Positions 1-9,300 of a stretch of DNA of 64,000 nucleotides are shown piece by piece. The stretch covers positions 390,303 to 454,302 of the forward strand of contig NZ_MOBX01000015.1 in assembly GCF_003732425.1 (NCBI RefSeq), in the 5' to 3' direction. A program made the translations under genes and the position numbers. This DNA is from Pseudomonas fluorescens (GTDB lineage: Bacteria > Pseudomonadota > Gammaproteobacteria > Pseudomonadales > Pseudomonadaceae). Below the pieces are notes generated by a model. It was not told where the DNA came from. It did no database searches and was given only the letters and a program-made list of their open reading frames with translations. Position 1 is the first letter of the stretch. Each line of letters opens with the position of its first letter.

Positions 1-578
1 GTCAGGTAATCGGCCTGGCTGAATTCCATCTTGAAAAAGTGACGACCGAGGCTTTCCCAGAACGGCGAACGACCGGCGTCATCAGAGACCCCGCGCATCT
101 CGGCAATGATCTTGTTGCCAAACAGTTCCGGGAACTCAGCGATGAACAGCATCCGCGCCTTGGACAGCATGCGACCGTTCAGACCGTTGCGATAATCGGC
201 GTGCAGGAACAGCGAGCACAGCTCGGAATTGCCGGTCAGGTCGTTGGCCAGAAACAGCGTCGGAATCTCGCGATAGATGTTCAGCTCTTGCGAAGCGCTG
301 ACGGTCAGGCCGACACGGAAGTTGTACCACGGCTCACGCAGACCGACGGCGCCAGCAATGGCGGAAATCCCCACCACACGACCATCGTCGTCTTCGAGCA
401 CGAACAGGTAGTCCGCGTCGCCACGACCGGCTTCGCCGCGAAAGGTCTTCTCGGCCCAGCCGACCCGGTGGGCCAGACGTTCTTCGTTGGCCGGCAAGGT
501 GGTGAGGCCGGTGCCGGTGCTGCGGGCCAGATCGATCAGAGCGGGTAAATCGCTGCTGCGTACGGGACGAACAATCAT
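1..578 (-). CDS. aruG: Arginine/ornithine N-succinyltransferase subunit (partial)
   Basis: This is the 5' part of the second succinyltransferase subunit of the AST arginine-degradation pathway; the 3' end lies outside the window. The protein begins MIVRPVRSSDLPALIDLA and aligns by eye with the upstream AruF-type subunit (shared VRP/RPA start, LFVLED, GISAI, LTGNS and SPFWE segments), as expected for the paralogous pair. The start is set by a GAGGAG ribosome site 6 bases before ATG at 578. It follows aruF by 51 bases on the same strand. With AruF it transfers succinyl from succinyl-CoA to arginine or ornithine in the cytoplasm. Family assignment is firm; which subunit is named alpha or beta follows the usual aruC-aruF-aruG order. 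Confidence 0.93.
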   Translation of the reverse strand, partial: MIVRPVRSSDLPALIDLARSTGTGLTTLPANEERLAHRVGWAEKTFRGEAGRGDADYLFVLEDDDGRVVGISAIAGAVGLREPWYNFRVGLTVSASQELNIYREIPTLFLANDLTGNSELCSLFLHADYRNGLNGRMLSKARMLFIAEFPELFGNKIIAEMRGVSDDAGRSPFWESLGRHFFKMEFSQADYL

Positions 579-629
579 GCTATCTCCTCAAACGGGCCGC
601 CTTCGCCACCCGTGAAACTCGCTAAGGCG

Positions 630-1649
630 TTAAACCGCCACCAGGCGCACGCTGGCACCTTCACCGACGCCCAGGGCTTCGGCCGCTTCCAGATCCAGAG
701 TCACCGGTTTGCCCGGCGCGTAATCCAGCTCCAGCAACACCGCGCGGTAATCCTGCAACTGTGCGTTGGCCACCAGATACTGACGCCCGGCGCCTTTGAC
801 CGGCTCGCCGATCTTCACCGGCACCACACGGCTCTGGGCGATCGAACGGATCCCCGACACACGTGCATGCAGGGTCGGGCCACCGTCGAAAATGTCGATG
901 TAGTGATCGGTCTCGAAGCCTTCGCGCATCAGGATGTCGAAGGTGATCTGCGCACGCGGGTGCACCTGGCCCATCGCCTCTTGGGCGGAATCCGGCAGCA
1001 GCGGTACGTAGATCGGGTAATGCGGCATCAGCTCGGCGAGGAACGTACGGCTTTTCAGCCCGCACAGGCGTTCGGCTTCAGCGTAATTGAGGTCGAAGAA
1101 GTTGCGTCCGATGGCGTCCCAGAATGGCGAGTCGCCGTTCTCATCGCTGTAACCGACGATCTCGGTCACCACCGAATCGGCGAAACGCTCCGGGTGACTG
1201 GCGACGAACAGCAGACGGCCACGGGAGTTGAGTTCGGACCACGGCGAACCGACCAGCTCGCGCTGCACATAGAAACTGGTCAGCAAGCTATTGCCGGTCA
1301 GGTCGTGGCACTGCGAGAGCACGTGGATCTTGTTGTGAATCTTCAGCTCGCGGGAGGCATGGACGAACGTCTCGTTGCGGAAGCTGTAGAACGGCTCCGA
1401 GTAACCGGCCGAAGCTACAATCGCCGAGCAACCGACCAGCTTGCCGGTGGCGGTGTCTTCGAGGACGAAGAAGTAACTCTCCTCGCCATTGAAGCTCACT
1501 TCGGCGGCAAACGAGGCTTCGCTCGCCGCAATCTTGTCGCTCAGACGTTCCACGTCATCCGGCAAGGAAGTGACACCAATCGGGCTGTCCGCAGCCAGAC
1601 GCTGTACCTCGCCCAGATCAGCCATTTGCGCGGGGCGCATCACCAGCAT
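630..1649 (-). CDS. aruF: Arginine/ornithine N-succinyltransferase, AruF subunit
   Basis: The 339-residue protein belongs to the AstA family (GNAT-like fold) and works with AruG in the first step of the arginine succinyltransferase pathway. It starts MLVMRPAQMADLGEVQRLA with an AAGGAG ribosome site 8 bases upstream. Conserved stretches include YFFVLED, GCSAIVAS, HDLTGNSLLTSFYV, GRLLFVASHPERF and SPFWDAIGRNFF, the last two shared with the neighbouring AruG. Length is normal for the family. It lies 213 bases downstream of aruC with a REP doublet in the gap, so the two may form one operon with REP-dependent mRNA processing between them. Confidence 0.95.
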   Translation of the reverse strand: MLVMRPAQMADLGEVQRLAADSPIGVTSLPDDVERLSDKIAASEASFAAEVSFNGEESYFFVLEDTATGKLVGCSAIVASAGYSEPFYSFRNETFVHASRELKIHNKIHVLSQCHDLTGNSLLTSFYVQRELVGSPWSELNSRGRLLFVASHPERFADSVVTEIVGYSDENGDSPFWDAIGRNFFDLNYAEAERLCGLKSRTFLAELMPHYPIYVPLLPDSAQEAMGQVHPRAQITFDILMREGFETDHYIDIFDGGPTLHARVSGIRSIAQSRVVPVKIGEPVKGAGRQYLVANAQLQDYRAVLLELDYAPGKPVTLDLEAAEALGVGEGASVRLVAV

Positions 1650-1709
1650 GGTGTCACTCCTTAATCTCAGAACTTACAGAAGAAATAACCGGGCCTACAT
1701 GAAGATCAA

Positions 1710-1798
1710 TGTAGGAGTGAGCCTGCTCGCGATTGCGGTCTGTCAGAAACCAATGAGTCGACTGACACACCGCAATCGCGAGCAGGCTCACTCCTACA
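1710..1798. repeat. REP doublet (inverted pair)
   Basis: An inverted pair begins TGTAGGAGTGAGCCTGCTCG and is mirrored at 1770-1798 by its complement. The arms continue inward through GATTGCGGT and a CTGTCAG/CTGACA pair. It occupies most of the aruC-aruF gap. REP doublets of this kind are common in Pseudomonas intergenic regions and can stabilise or terminate transcripts. Confidence 0.85.
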
Positions 1799-1862
1799 GT
1801 TGATCTGGTCCGGCATAAAATTTTGATCGACGCCTGAAAAGTTCCAGGCGTCGAAGGGTCTA

Positions 1863-3083
1863 TCAGGCTTGTGTCAGTTTTGCTGCAGCACGTTCGAAGC
1901 GGTCCAGACCAGCATCGATATCAGCGTCTTCCACTACCAGGCTCGGGGCGAAACGGATCACGTCCGGGCCGGCCTGCAGAATCATCAGGCCTTCTTTCTC
2001 AGCGGCGTTGAAGATGTCTTTGGCCTTGCCTTTCCAGGCATCGCTCAGCACACAACCGATCAGCAGACCGAGGCCACGTACCTGAGTGAACAGGCCGTAC
2101 TTCTCGCCGATCTGCTCAAGACGCGATTTGAACTTGTCGTGCTTGGCGTTCACGCCGTTCAGCACTTCAGGCGTGTTGATCACGTCGATCACCGCTTCAG
2201 CGACCGCGCATGCCAGCGGGTTGCCGCCGTAGGTGGTGCCATGGGTGCCGACGACCAGATGTTTGGCCAGCGCTTCGGTGGTCAGCATGGCTGCGATCGG
2301 GAAACCGCCGCCCAGGCTTTTGGCGCTGGTCAGGATGTCCGGGGTCACGCCGTAATGCTGGTAAGCGAACAGCTTGCCGCTGCGGCCCATGCCGGTCTGC
2401 ACTTCGTCGAACACCAGCAACGCGTTGTTCGCGTCGCACAGCTCACGGGCTCCTTGCAGGTAAGCCAGCTCGGCCGGCAGTACGCCGCCCTCGCCCTGGA
2501 TCGGTTCCAGCACGACCGCGCAGGTCTTGTCGGAAACTGCAGCTTTCAGTGCCGCCAGATCGTTGTAAGGCACGTGGGTGATGCCGGTGATTTTCGGGCC
2601 GAAACCATCGGAGTACTTCGACTGGCCACCGACGTTGACGGTGAACAGGGTACGGCCGTGGAAGCTGTTCAGCGCGGCGATGATTTCGTACTTCTCGCTG
2701 CCGAAACGGTCGAACGCCACGCGACGGGCCAGCTTGAAGGCGGCCTCGTTGGCTTCAGCGCCGGAGTTGCAGAAGAACACGCGCTCGGCGAAGGTTGCGT
2801 CGATCAGCTTGTGCGCCAGACGCAGGGCCGGCTCGTTGGTGAACACGTTCGATACGTGCCACAGCTTGTTCGCTTGCTCGGTCAAGGCACCGACCAGCGC
2901 TGGATGCGCATGGCCCAAAACGTTGACGGCGATGCCGCCGGCGAAGTCGATCAGCTCGCGGCCGGCCTGATCCCAGACGCGGGAACCGGCGCCACGCACC
3001 GGAATGAAAGCGGCAGGCGCGTAGTTGGGAACCATTACCTGGTCGAAATCGGCGCGTTGTACCGCAGCGTGCTCAACGGACAT
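1863..3083 (-). CDS. aruC: Succinylornithine/acetylornithine aminotransferase
   Basis: This 406-residue class-III PLP aminotransferase acts on succinylornithine in arginine catabolism and can also act as acetylornithine aminotransferase (ArgD activity). Visible motifs are FFCNSGAEANEAA near 103-115, FHGRT at 141-145, LLVFDEVQTGMGR at 222-234 with the PLP-contacting Asp226, and TSAKSLGGGFP with the Schiff-base Lys255. The start has an AGGAGA ribosome site 8 bases upstream. It heads aruC-aruF-aruG. Two ArgR-like half-sites lie upstream, fitting arginine induction. In P. aeruginosa argR normally precedes aruC directly; here a giant gene separates them. Confidence 0.95.
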   Translation of the reverse strand: MSVEHAAVQRADFDQVMVPNYAPAAFIPVRGAGSRVWDQAGRELIDFAGGIAVNVLGHAHPALVGALTEQANKLWHVSNVFTNEPALRLAHKLIDATFAERVFFCNSGAEANEAAFKLARRVAFDRFGSEKYEIIAALNSFHGRTLFTVNVGGQSKYSDGFGPKITGITHVPYNDLAALKAAVSDKTCAVVLEPIQGEGGVLPAELAYLQGARELCDANNALLVFDEVQTGMGRSGKLFAYQHYGVTPDILTSAKSLGGGFPIAAMLTTEALAKHLVVGTHGTTYGGNPLACAVAEAVIDVINTPEVLNGVNAKHDKFKSRLEQIGEKYGLFTQVRGLGLLIGCVLSDAWKGKAKDIFNAAEKEGLMILQAGPDVIRFAPSLVVEDADIDAGLDRFERAAAKLTQA

Positions 3084-3161
3084 CGGAGTCTCCTGATGAG
3101 GGCCACCCGCCTGAAACTGGCGAGCGATGGGGGGATTGTAAGGACAGTTTTCAGCCCGGCC

Positions 3162-3228
3162 TTGCCGCCAAGCGACAACTTCTTATAGCGCAAACCCCGG
3201 ATTTTCCCGGGTTTACGGCAATGCGACA
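3162..3228 (-). promoter_or_regulatory. Candidate ArgR half-sites upstream of aruC
   Basis: Two perfect matches to the Pseudomonas ArgR half-site TGTCGC-N8-AA occur on the minus strand at 3162-3177 and 3213-3228 (seen on plus as TT-N8-GCGACA). Their spacing is 51 bases, about five helical turns, rather than the tandem N5 spacing of characterised operators, so one or both may be half of a weaker full site. Their place in the aruC upstream region and the linked argR gene support a function; binding is inferred. Confidence 0.5.
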
Positions 3229-3388
3229 TATAGCGTCGCAAAGGCGCAGTTTAAACCGCCGCTGCCGATTTGCGGCAGGCCGGCAAGAATATCAACTCAA
3301 CCCGTTCTTACCGGTATAAATATGTACCGCACCGACGCGGCATTGCTCTGGTTTGCTTGGCACTTTCCGAACGCCAAGGATTGGCCCG

Positions 3389-6300
3389 ATGCATCCGACC
3401 GACCAGCAGACTACCGACACCCGCGCCAACGTCGATTCAAACCAGCCCGACGCTCATTACCTGCACCTCAAGGCCAGCATGCCCGACTGGCTGGGTAACG
3501 CTTCGGCTGCCCGGCGCACCGCCCTCAAGACCACTCAACCCGCTCTGCCCCTCAAGCTGCGGGCGTTACCGGCCACCCAGCATCAGGCGTTGAAGGCGCT
3601 CAATGCTGCACACTGGAACGCCCAAAACGATGTCGACCGGCAACTGGAGAGTTTCCGGGATGCCGGGACCTTTGCCGAACCGTTGCTCAAAGCCGCATTG
3701 AAAGAAAGATTCGACCTGGATCTGGACGTCAAAACCACGTACCTGCACCTCTACGTTCCGGTCACCGCAACCTGGCTGCCGATCAAGACCGGCGCACGCA
3801 CCTGGACGGTATCGCTGCTGGACGCCGCATTGCATAACTTCGAGGAGAAGGAAACCCGTGACGATGCCTATGAGGCCGAGTCAGGCTTCATCGTCTTCAC
3901 CCCGAAAGGCGGCCGATACACTCGCCAGGACGACGCCGCATCTGCCCTCCGTACCCAACCGTCACTGACCGACCCGTTCGACACCCTGCCCTGGATCAAG
4001 GAAAGAATGAGCATCCCGGCATTTACCAGCCTCTGCCGAACGCTGGATATCGGTGCGCAGTACAAAACCTGGCTGGAGGACCATTTGGGCTTTAGCGATG
4101 AAACCAAAGCGTCGGCATTGCGCCTCCAGGTCGACAAAAGCCAGCAAGCCGCACTGAAGGCCGCCCTGCTGTTTGCCCGCATGAACAACGATATCAGCGA
4201 GGCCTATTTTCGCACCATCACCGGACTGGTCGACGGTCAGCCGCACCTGCGGATCAATGGGCATGCCCTGCGATGCAACTGCCTGTCGATGATGGATGCC
4301 CCATTGACCGGCATCGTGGTGTTCGCCCCGCAGGCCGATGAAGCGCGAAGCGTCGCACGGCTGGTGGCGTGGGTGCCGGATGACCCGGAGCACCCGATCA
4401 AGGAGTACGCCTCATCGGCGGCGCTGGAAGTTGAATTGACCCGGCAGTTGCGCTCGCGCGACTACCAGAAATTCTTCAGCCGCTTCGTCAACCATGAACA
4501 ACGCGGCCTTTTCTTCTCCAGCCTGAACGCTCGCCTGAGCCAGCTGAAATGGCACAAGCCGCAGGCGGACAGCTCGCTGCCGTCCTGGCGCGACGAACCG
4601 TTCGACAGGCCCAATCTGCAACTGGCGGCCACACCGATCAGCGACGAGTTATGGGAGCACCTCTATCAAGGCAAACTGAACAAGATTCTCAATGATGCGC
4701 AAGTGACTGCCGTCGCGACCGCCACGGTCGATTCGAAAGTACGCTGGGCACTGTGGGATTCAATCGTCGCCATTGCCTCGACGATTGTGCAGACCGCCGC
4801 CCTTGTCATTGCGCCGTTCGTGCCGATGCTGGGCGAGATCATGATGGCGTACATGGCTTACCAGTGGCTCGATGAAGTGTTTGAGGATGTCCTCGAATGG
4901 TCGTACGGCCAGACCACTGAAGCACTGGGGCATCTGTTCGGCTGTATCGAATCGCTGATCCAGCTCGGCGCTTTTGCCGCCGGCGGGGCCATTGCCGTGG
5001 GCGAGTTCCGCAACGTGCTGCCCAGAGAGATTGTCGCCTTCATTGATCGCTTCAACCCCGTGCAGACGGCCACCGGCAAAACCCGCTACTGGGAACCGAA
5101 CCTGGCCCGCTATCAGCAGAAATCCCTGCCGGCAACACACTCAAAACCCTCCCGCCTGGGCCTGCACGAACACGATGGAAAACTGTTGCTGCCCCTTGAA
5201 CAGGGCCACTACGCCGTCAGCGAGAGCGCCATTCCGGGCCAATACCGAATTGAGCACCCAACCCGCCCCGACGCCTACCGCCCCATCGTGCGCCACAATG
5301 GCGACGGCGCCTGGCACACCGAACTCGAGCAGCCGCTGGCCTGGGACAGCGACACGGCGCTGCGGCGCATCGGCCAATCAATGGAGTCGTTTTCACCCGC
5401 ACGCCGCGAACGGATACTGCAGGTCAGCGGCTATGACGAAGAGGGTTTGCGCACAATGCATGTCGAGCAGGAGTCGGTGCCGCCGCTCCTGGCCGACAGC
5501 ATCACGCGCTTCAAAATCGATCAGGATCTACACGTCTTCATCGAGCAACTGGGCAGTGAGTTGCCCGAGCTCTATCGAGATGCCGACCCGCTCACACAGC
5601 TGGAATTGCTCGCAGGGGCGGGGCGCTGGCCTGCCGATAACCGCCTGCGCTGGGTGGACGCGCAAGGCGAAGTCGCCTGGCAATCCTCGACCGATGAAAG
5701 CCTGTCGGTGATGGACATTCGTCAGGACAACCTGATCGAGCAAGACATACTCAAAACCGTGCTCAATGGCCTGAATGAGCAGGCTGCCAGAACACTGCTC
5801 GGCGAAACGTTCGGCGGCCCCACGCTCTCGCTTGATGTGCGCACGGGCAATTTGCGCAAGCAGTTGCTGCAACGAGCCAGACAGCAACGCGGCGCGATGT
5901 TCGAATCCCGCTATCAGACAAGCGAGCAACCTGACGACCCACTGGTCAGGACAATCGCACAGCACGAGCCCGCACTGCCCACCCGCGTCAGCCAGCAGTT
6001 GCTCAACAGCGCCAGCGGTGACGAACTCGTGCAAATCAGCGAAGGGCAACTGCCGCAACGACAACAGCAACTCATGCAGATGGCCAGCGAACAGGTGCGC
6101 ATCACACGTGCTTTCGAAGGACTGGAGCTGGATTCGGTGAACAACCCGGACACCGACGCGCTGGTTCTGCACAGCCTCCGGCGCGTGCCCGGCTGGAGCG
6201 GTGATGTGCGTCTGGAAATTCGCGACGAAACCTATGAAGGCAAGATGCTCGACAGTACCGGGCGAGCGGATGCGCCGGCGCAAAAAGTGCTGGTCAGACA

Positions 6301-9300
6301 AGGCGATGGCCGCTATCAGCCATTTGACGACCGCGGCCAGGAACTGCATGCGCCCAGCGATATTTATTCCAGCATTCTGTATGCGCTGCCGGATGCCGAA
6401 CGCCAGGCCCTGAACATGCAGATTGGCCAGCCAGAACAATTGCGAAACGCGATCCGCGCCCGACCACTGGATCGGGATGACTTGCGCGTGGCGATTTCCC
6501 TGCCCCCCGCGCCGAAACCCGAGCTGGAAACGTTGCGCCTGGTGGGGCGCGGCGGCCGCCAGCCAACATTTGGCCTGCCTGACGCTTATGCGCCGCCCGG
6601 CGCCCTCGCAGAACCCGCACCGCTGGAACCTGTTCAAGTGATCTTTCGTGGCTACACCGCTCAGGACGCCGAGAACTTTGCGAACCGATTCAATCAGGAC
6701 CCGGTCGCCATCAGAAACGAACTGGCTCGCTTGAGGACTGAACTTGGCCAACTGCGCGATGACCTGCGGCTGTGGGAAAACCAGATCCCCGCAACCGATC
6801 CTGCCACCGGTCTTCCCCTGACGGCCATTGAACGAAGGGCTGCGACGCAAAGCCGAACGCGCCTCAGGATGGATATGGAACGCTGCTGGCGCAGGGAATT
6901 GCGCAACTCCGGCGGTTACGTGCTGCAGATCAGGGAGCCAATCATCGGTGACCTCCCTGCATTGAACGCTGACTTCAGTCATGTCACGGCGCTGAGCATC
7001 AATGGCAGTGCCCGAACCGGTGCCGTCGATGGGTTTCTGCAGCAATTCCCGCAACTGCATTATCTGGACATACAAAACCTGAGTTTGCCAAACCTGCCGC
7101 CCGCAATCACCTCAATGTCAAGGCTGCGAAATCTGACCATGCGCGACTGCGGCATTGTCCTGCCTGCCGACAGCCGAGTGCTGTTTTCCCGCCTGCCCGA
7201 ACTCCTGCTGCTGGACTTGCGAGGCAACCGTCTAGGTATCGCGCCCGATGTACACACCATGCCTTCGCTGCAATACATCAATCTCGACAACACGGGAATC
7301 ACCAACCTGCCAGACCGCGTGCTGGATCACCCTCGACTCATCACTGGCAGGTTCGACGGCAACCGGATCACTGACATTCCCCAGGTATTTTTTGACCTGG
7401 ATCCCGCGCTGAGCGATGGCTTCAGTTTTGCCAACAATCCACTGTCTCCAATCAGTCGAGAGCAGGTGAAAACTTACTACCGGCAAACCGGAAAATACTT
7501 CGGCATCCTGCCTGAGACAGCCGACATGAATCGGGCCATGAACCTGTTTCCCGCCCTTGATACCGAGCGGGCCGCCGCGTTGCTCTATCAGTTGCCGGGA
7601 ACGCTGATTGACGGTCGCGCTCAGCTCGCGGAATGGGAAACCGAAGTGCATAAAATGCACAACGACCTTGCTCAATGGACCAATGACGTGCCTGAACATC
7701 ACCCGGAAAGCGGCCAGGCGCTCACCATGAGAGAGCGAATCGACCAGCGCCTCGCCCGGCAGGGATTCAGCATCAGACTCGAACAGTTCTGGCGAGAAAG
7801 AGCCTCTTCGTCTGCGAGTCCGCGTAACAGCCACCTGCAAGCGAGCGTTGACTTCATCGGCAACATGCCACCAATCGATGCAGACTTCAGCCACGTTGGT
7901 GAATTGACGCTGGAAGGCAACAGAAACGTTTCGGCCCTGGTACCGTTCCTGCAACGCTTTCAAAATCTGACCCGGCTGGAGCTGAGTTTTTTTGACCTGG
8001 AGCCGAACGCTCTGTCATCCATCAATGTGCAGCAACTGGTCATCCTGCAGCTCAAGAGTTGCGGGGTCGTGAACAGCCCGGAAAATCAGGCGGCACTCTG
8101 CGCCATGAATCAGCTGCAGACCCTCGAATTGCGCGGCAACCCGCTCGGCTCCTTTTTCGATTTGAACCTGCTGCCCGCCCTCAAGCACCTCGACCTCTCG
8201 GACACAGGTCTCGGCGAGCTTCCCCCCGGCATCACCGACAATCCCAATCTGGCAACAGCACTGTTGAGCGAGAACAACCTCACCGAATTGCCCGACGCCC
8301 TGTTCGATCTCCCGGCTGAACGCAGCGACGGCATCGATCTGGCCGATAATCCCCAGCTCTCGCTCGCCACCCGCGAGCGGATAAAAACCTACTATCGTCG
8401 AACCGGGCAGGATTTCGACGTACTGGCGGCCGCCACGGACATCACCCTGGCACGCGAATTGTTCCCGACGCTCGACACTGTCGAGGCCAGTGAAGTGATT
8501 TATGACCTGCCAGGCACCCTGGCAGACGCCAGGGCTCAACTTTACACCTGGAAAACAGAGCTGGAAGCACTCAAACGCGACCTCGGCGCCTGGACCCTTC
8601 AAGTACCGCAACATGATCCCGTGACCGGTGCGGCCATCGATGCCATCGAGCTGTACAACAACTACACGGCACGATCGGAATTCGCCCAACGATTACAGGG
8701 TTTCTGGCAAAACCGATCGACTACAACCAGCATGCGCGAGGATCATTTCTTTGCCAATCTGGCCTTCAGCGGGAATATGCCAAGGCTGACGGCGGACTTC
8801 AGCCACGTGTCAACGCTGAACCTGATGGGCACGGCAGCCATTGGTGACATTGCCTCCTTCATTGACCGGTTCCCCAACCTGCACGCTCTGGAAATGCGCA
8901 ACTTCGCGCTGGGGCAGATCCCCGCCAACCTTGCGCGCCTGTCAGAACTCAAGGAACTGACACTGACCAGTTGCGGTATCACCCTCACACCTGAGGGGCA
9001 GACGTTGCTGCAATCGTTGAGTGAACTTGAACTGCTTGACCTGAGCCATAACACGCTGGTGCAGATTCCCGATCTGGCGGGGCTGCCGATGCTAAACGAT
9101 ATTCGTCTGACCAACACCGGCCTGGCCAACGTGCCCAATGGGCTGACCACCCACCCGAACCTGCGAAATGCTCTCCTCAACGACAACGCGATCACGGAGC
9201 TGCCCGAATCGTTTTTCGCGATGGACATCGATCTGGCCGATGGCATTGATCTGGAAAAAAATCCTTTGTCCGTTGCCAGTCGTGATCGCATCAAGGCGCA

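Noticed and set aside
1710..1798. Regularly recurring short palindromes as a possible CRISPR array
   Set aside because: They are isolated inverted REP doublets scattered through the window, without equal-length spacers or cas genes.
5528..7075. 515-codon minus-strand frame inside the giant toxin-like gene
   Set aside because: Antisense shadow; the plus-strand reading is continuous for 2619 codons with clear LRR repeats.
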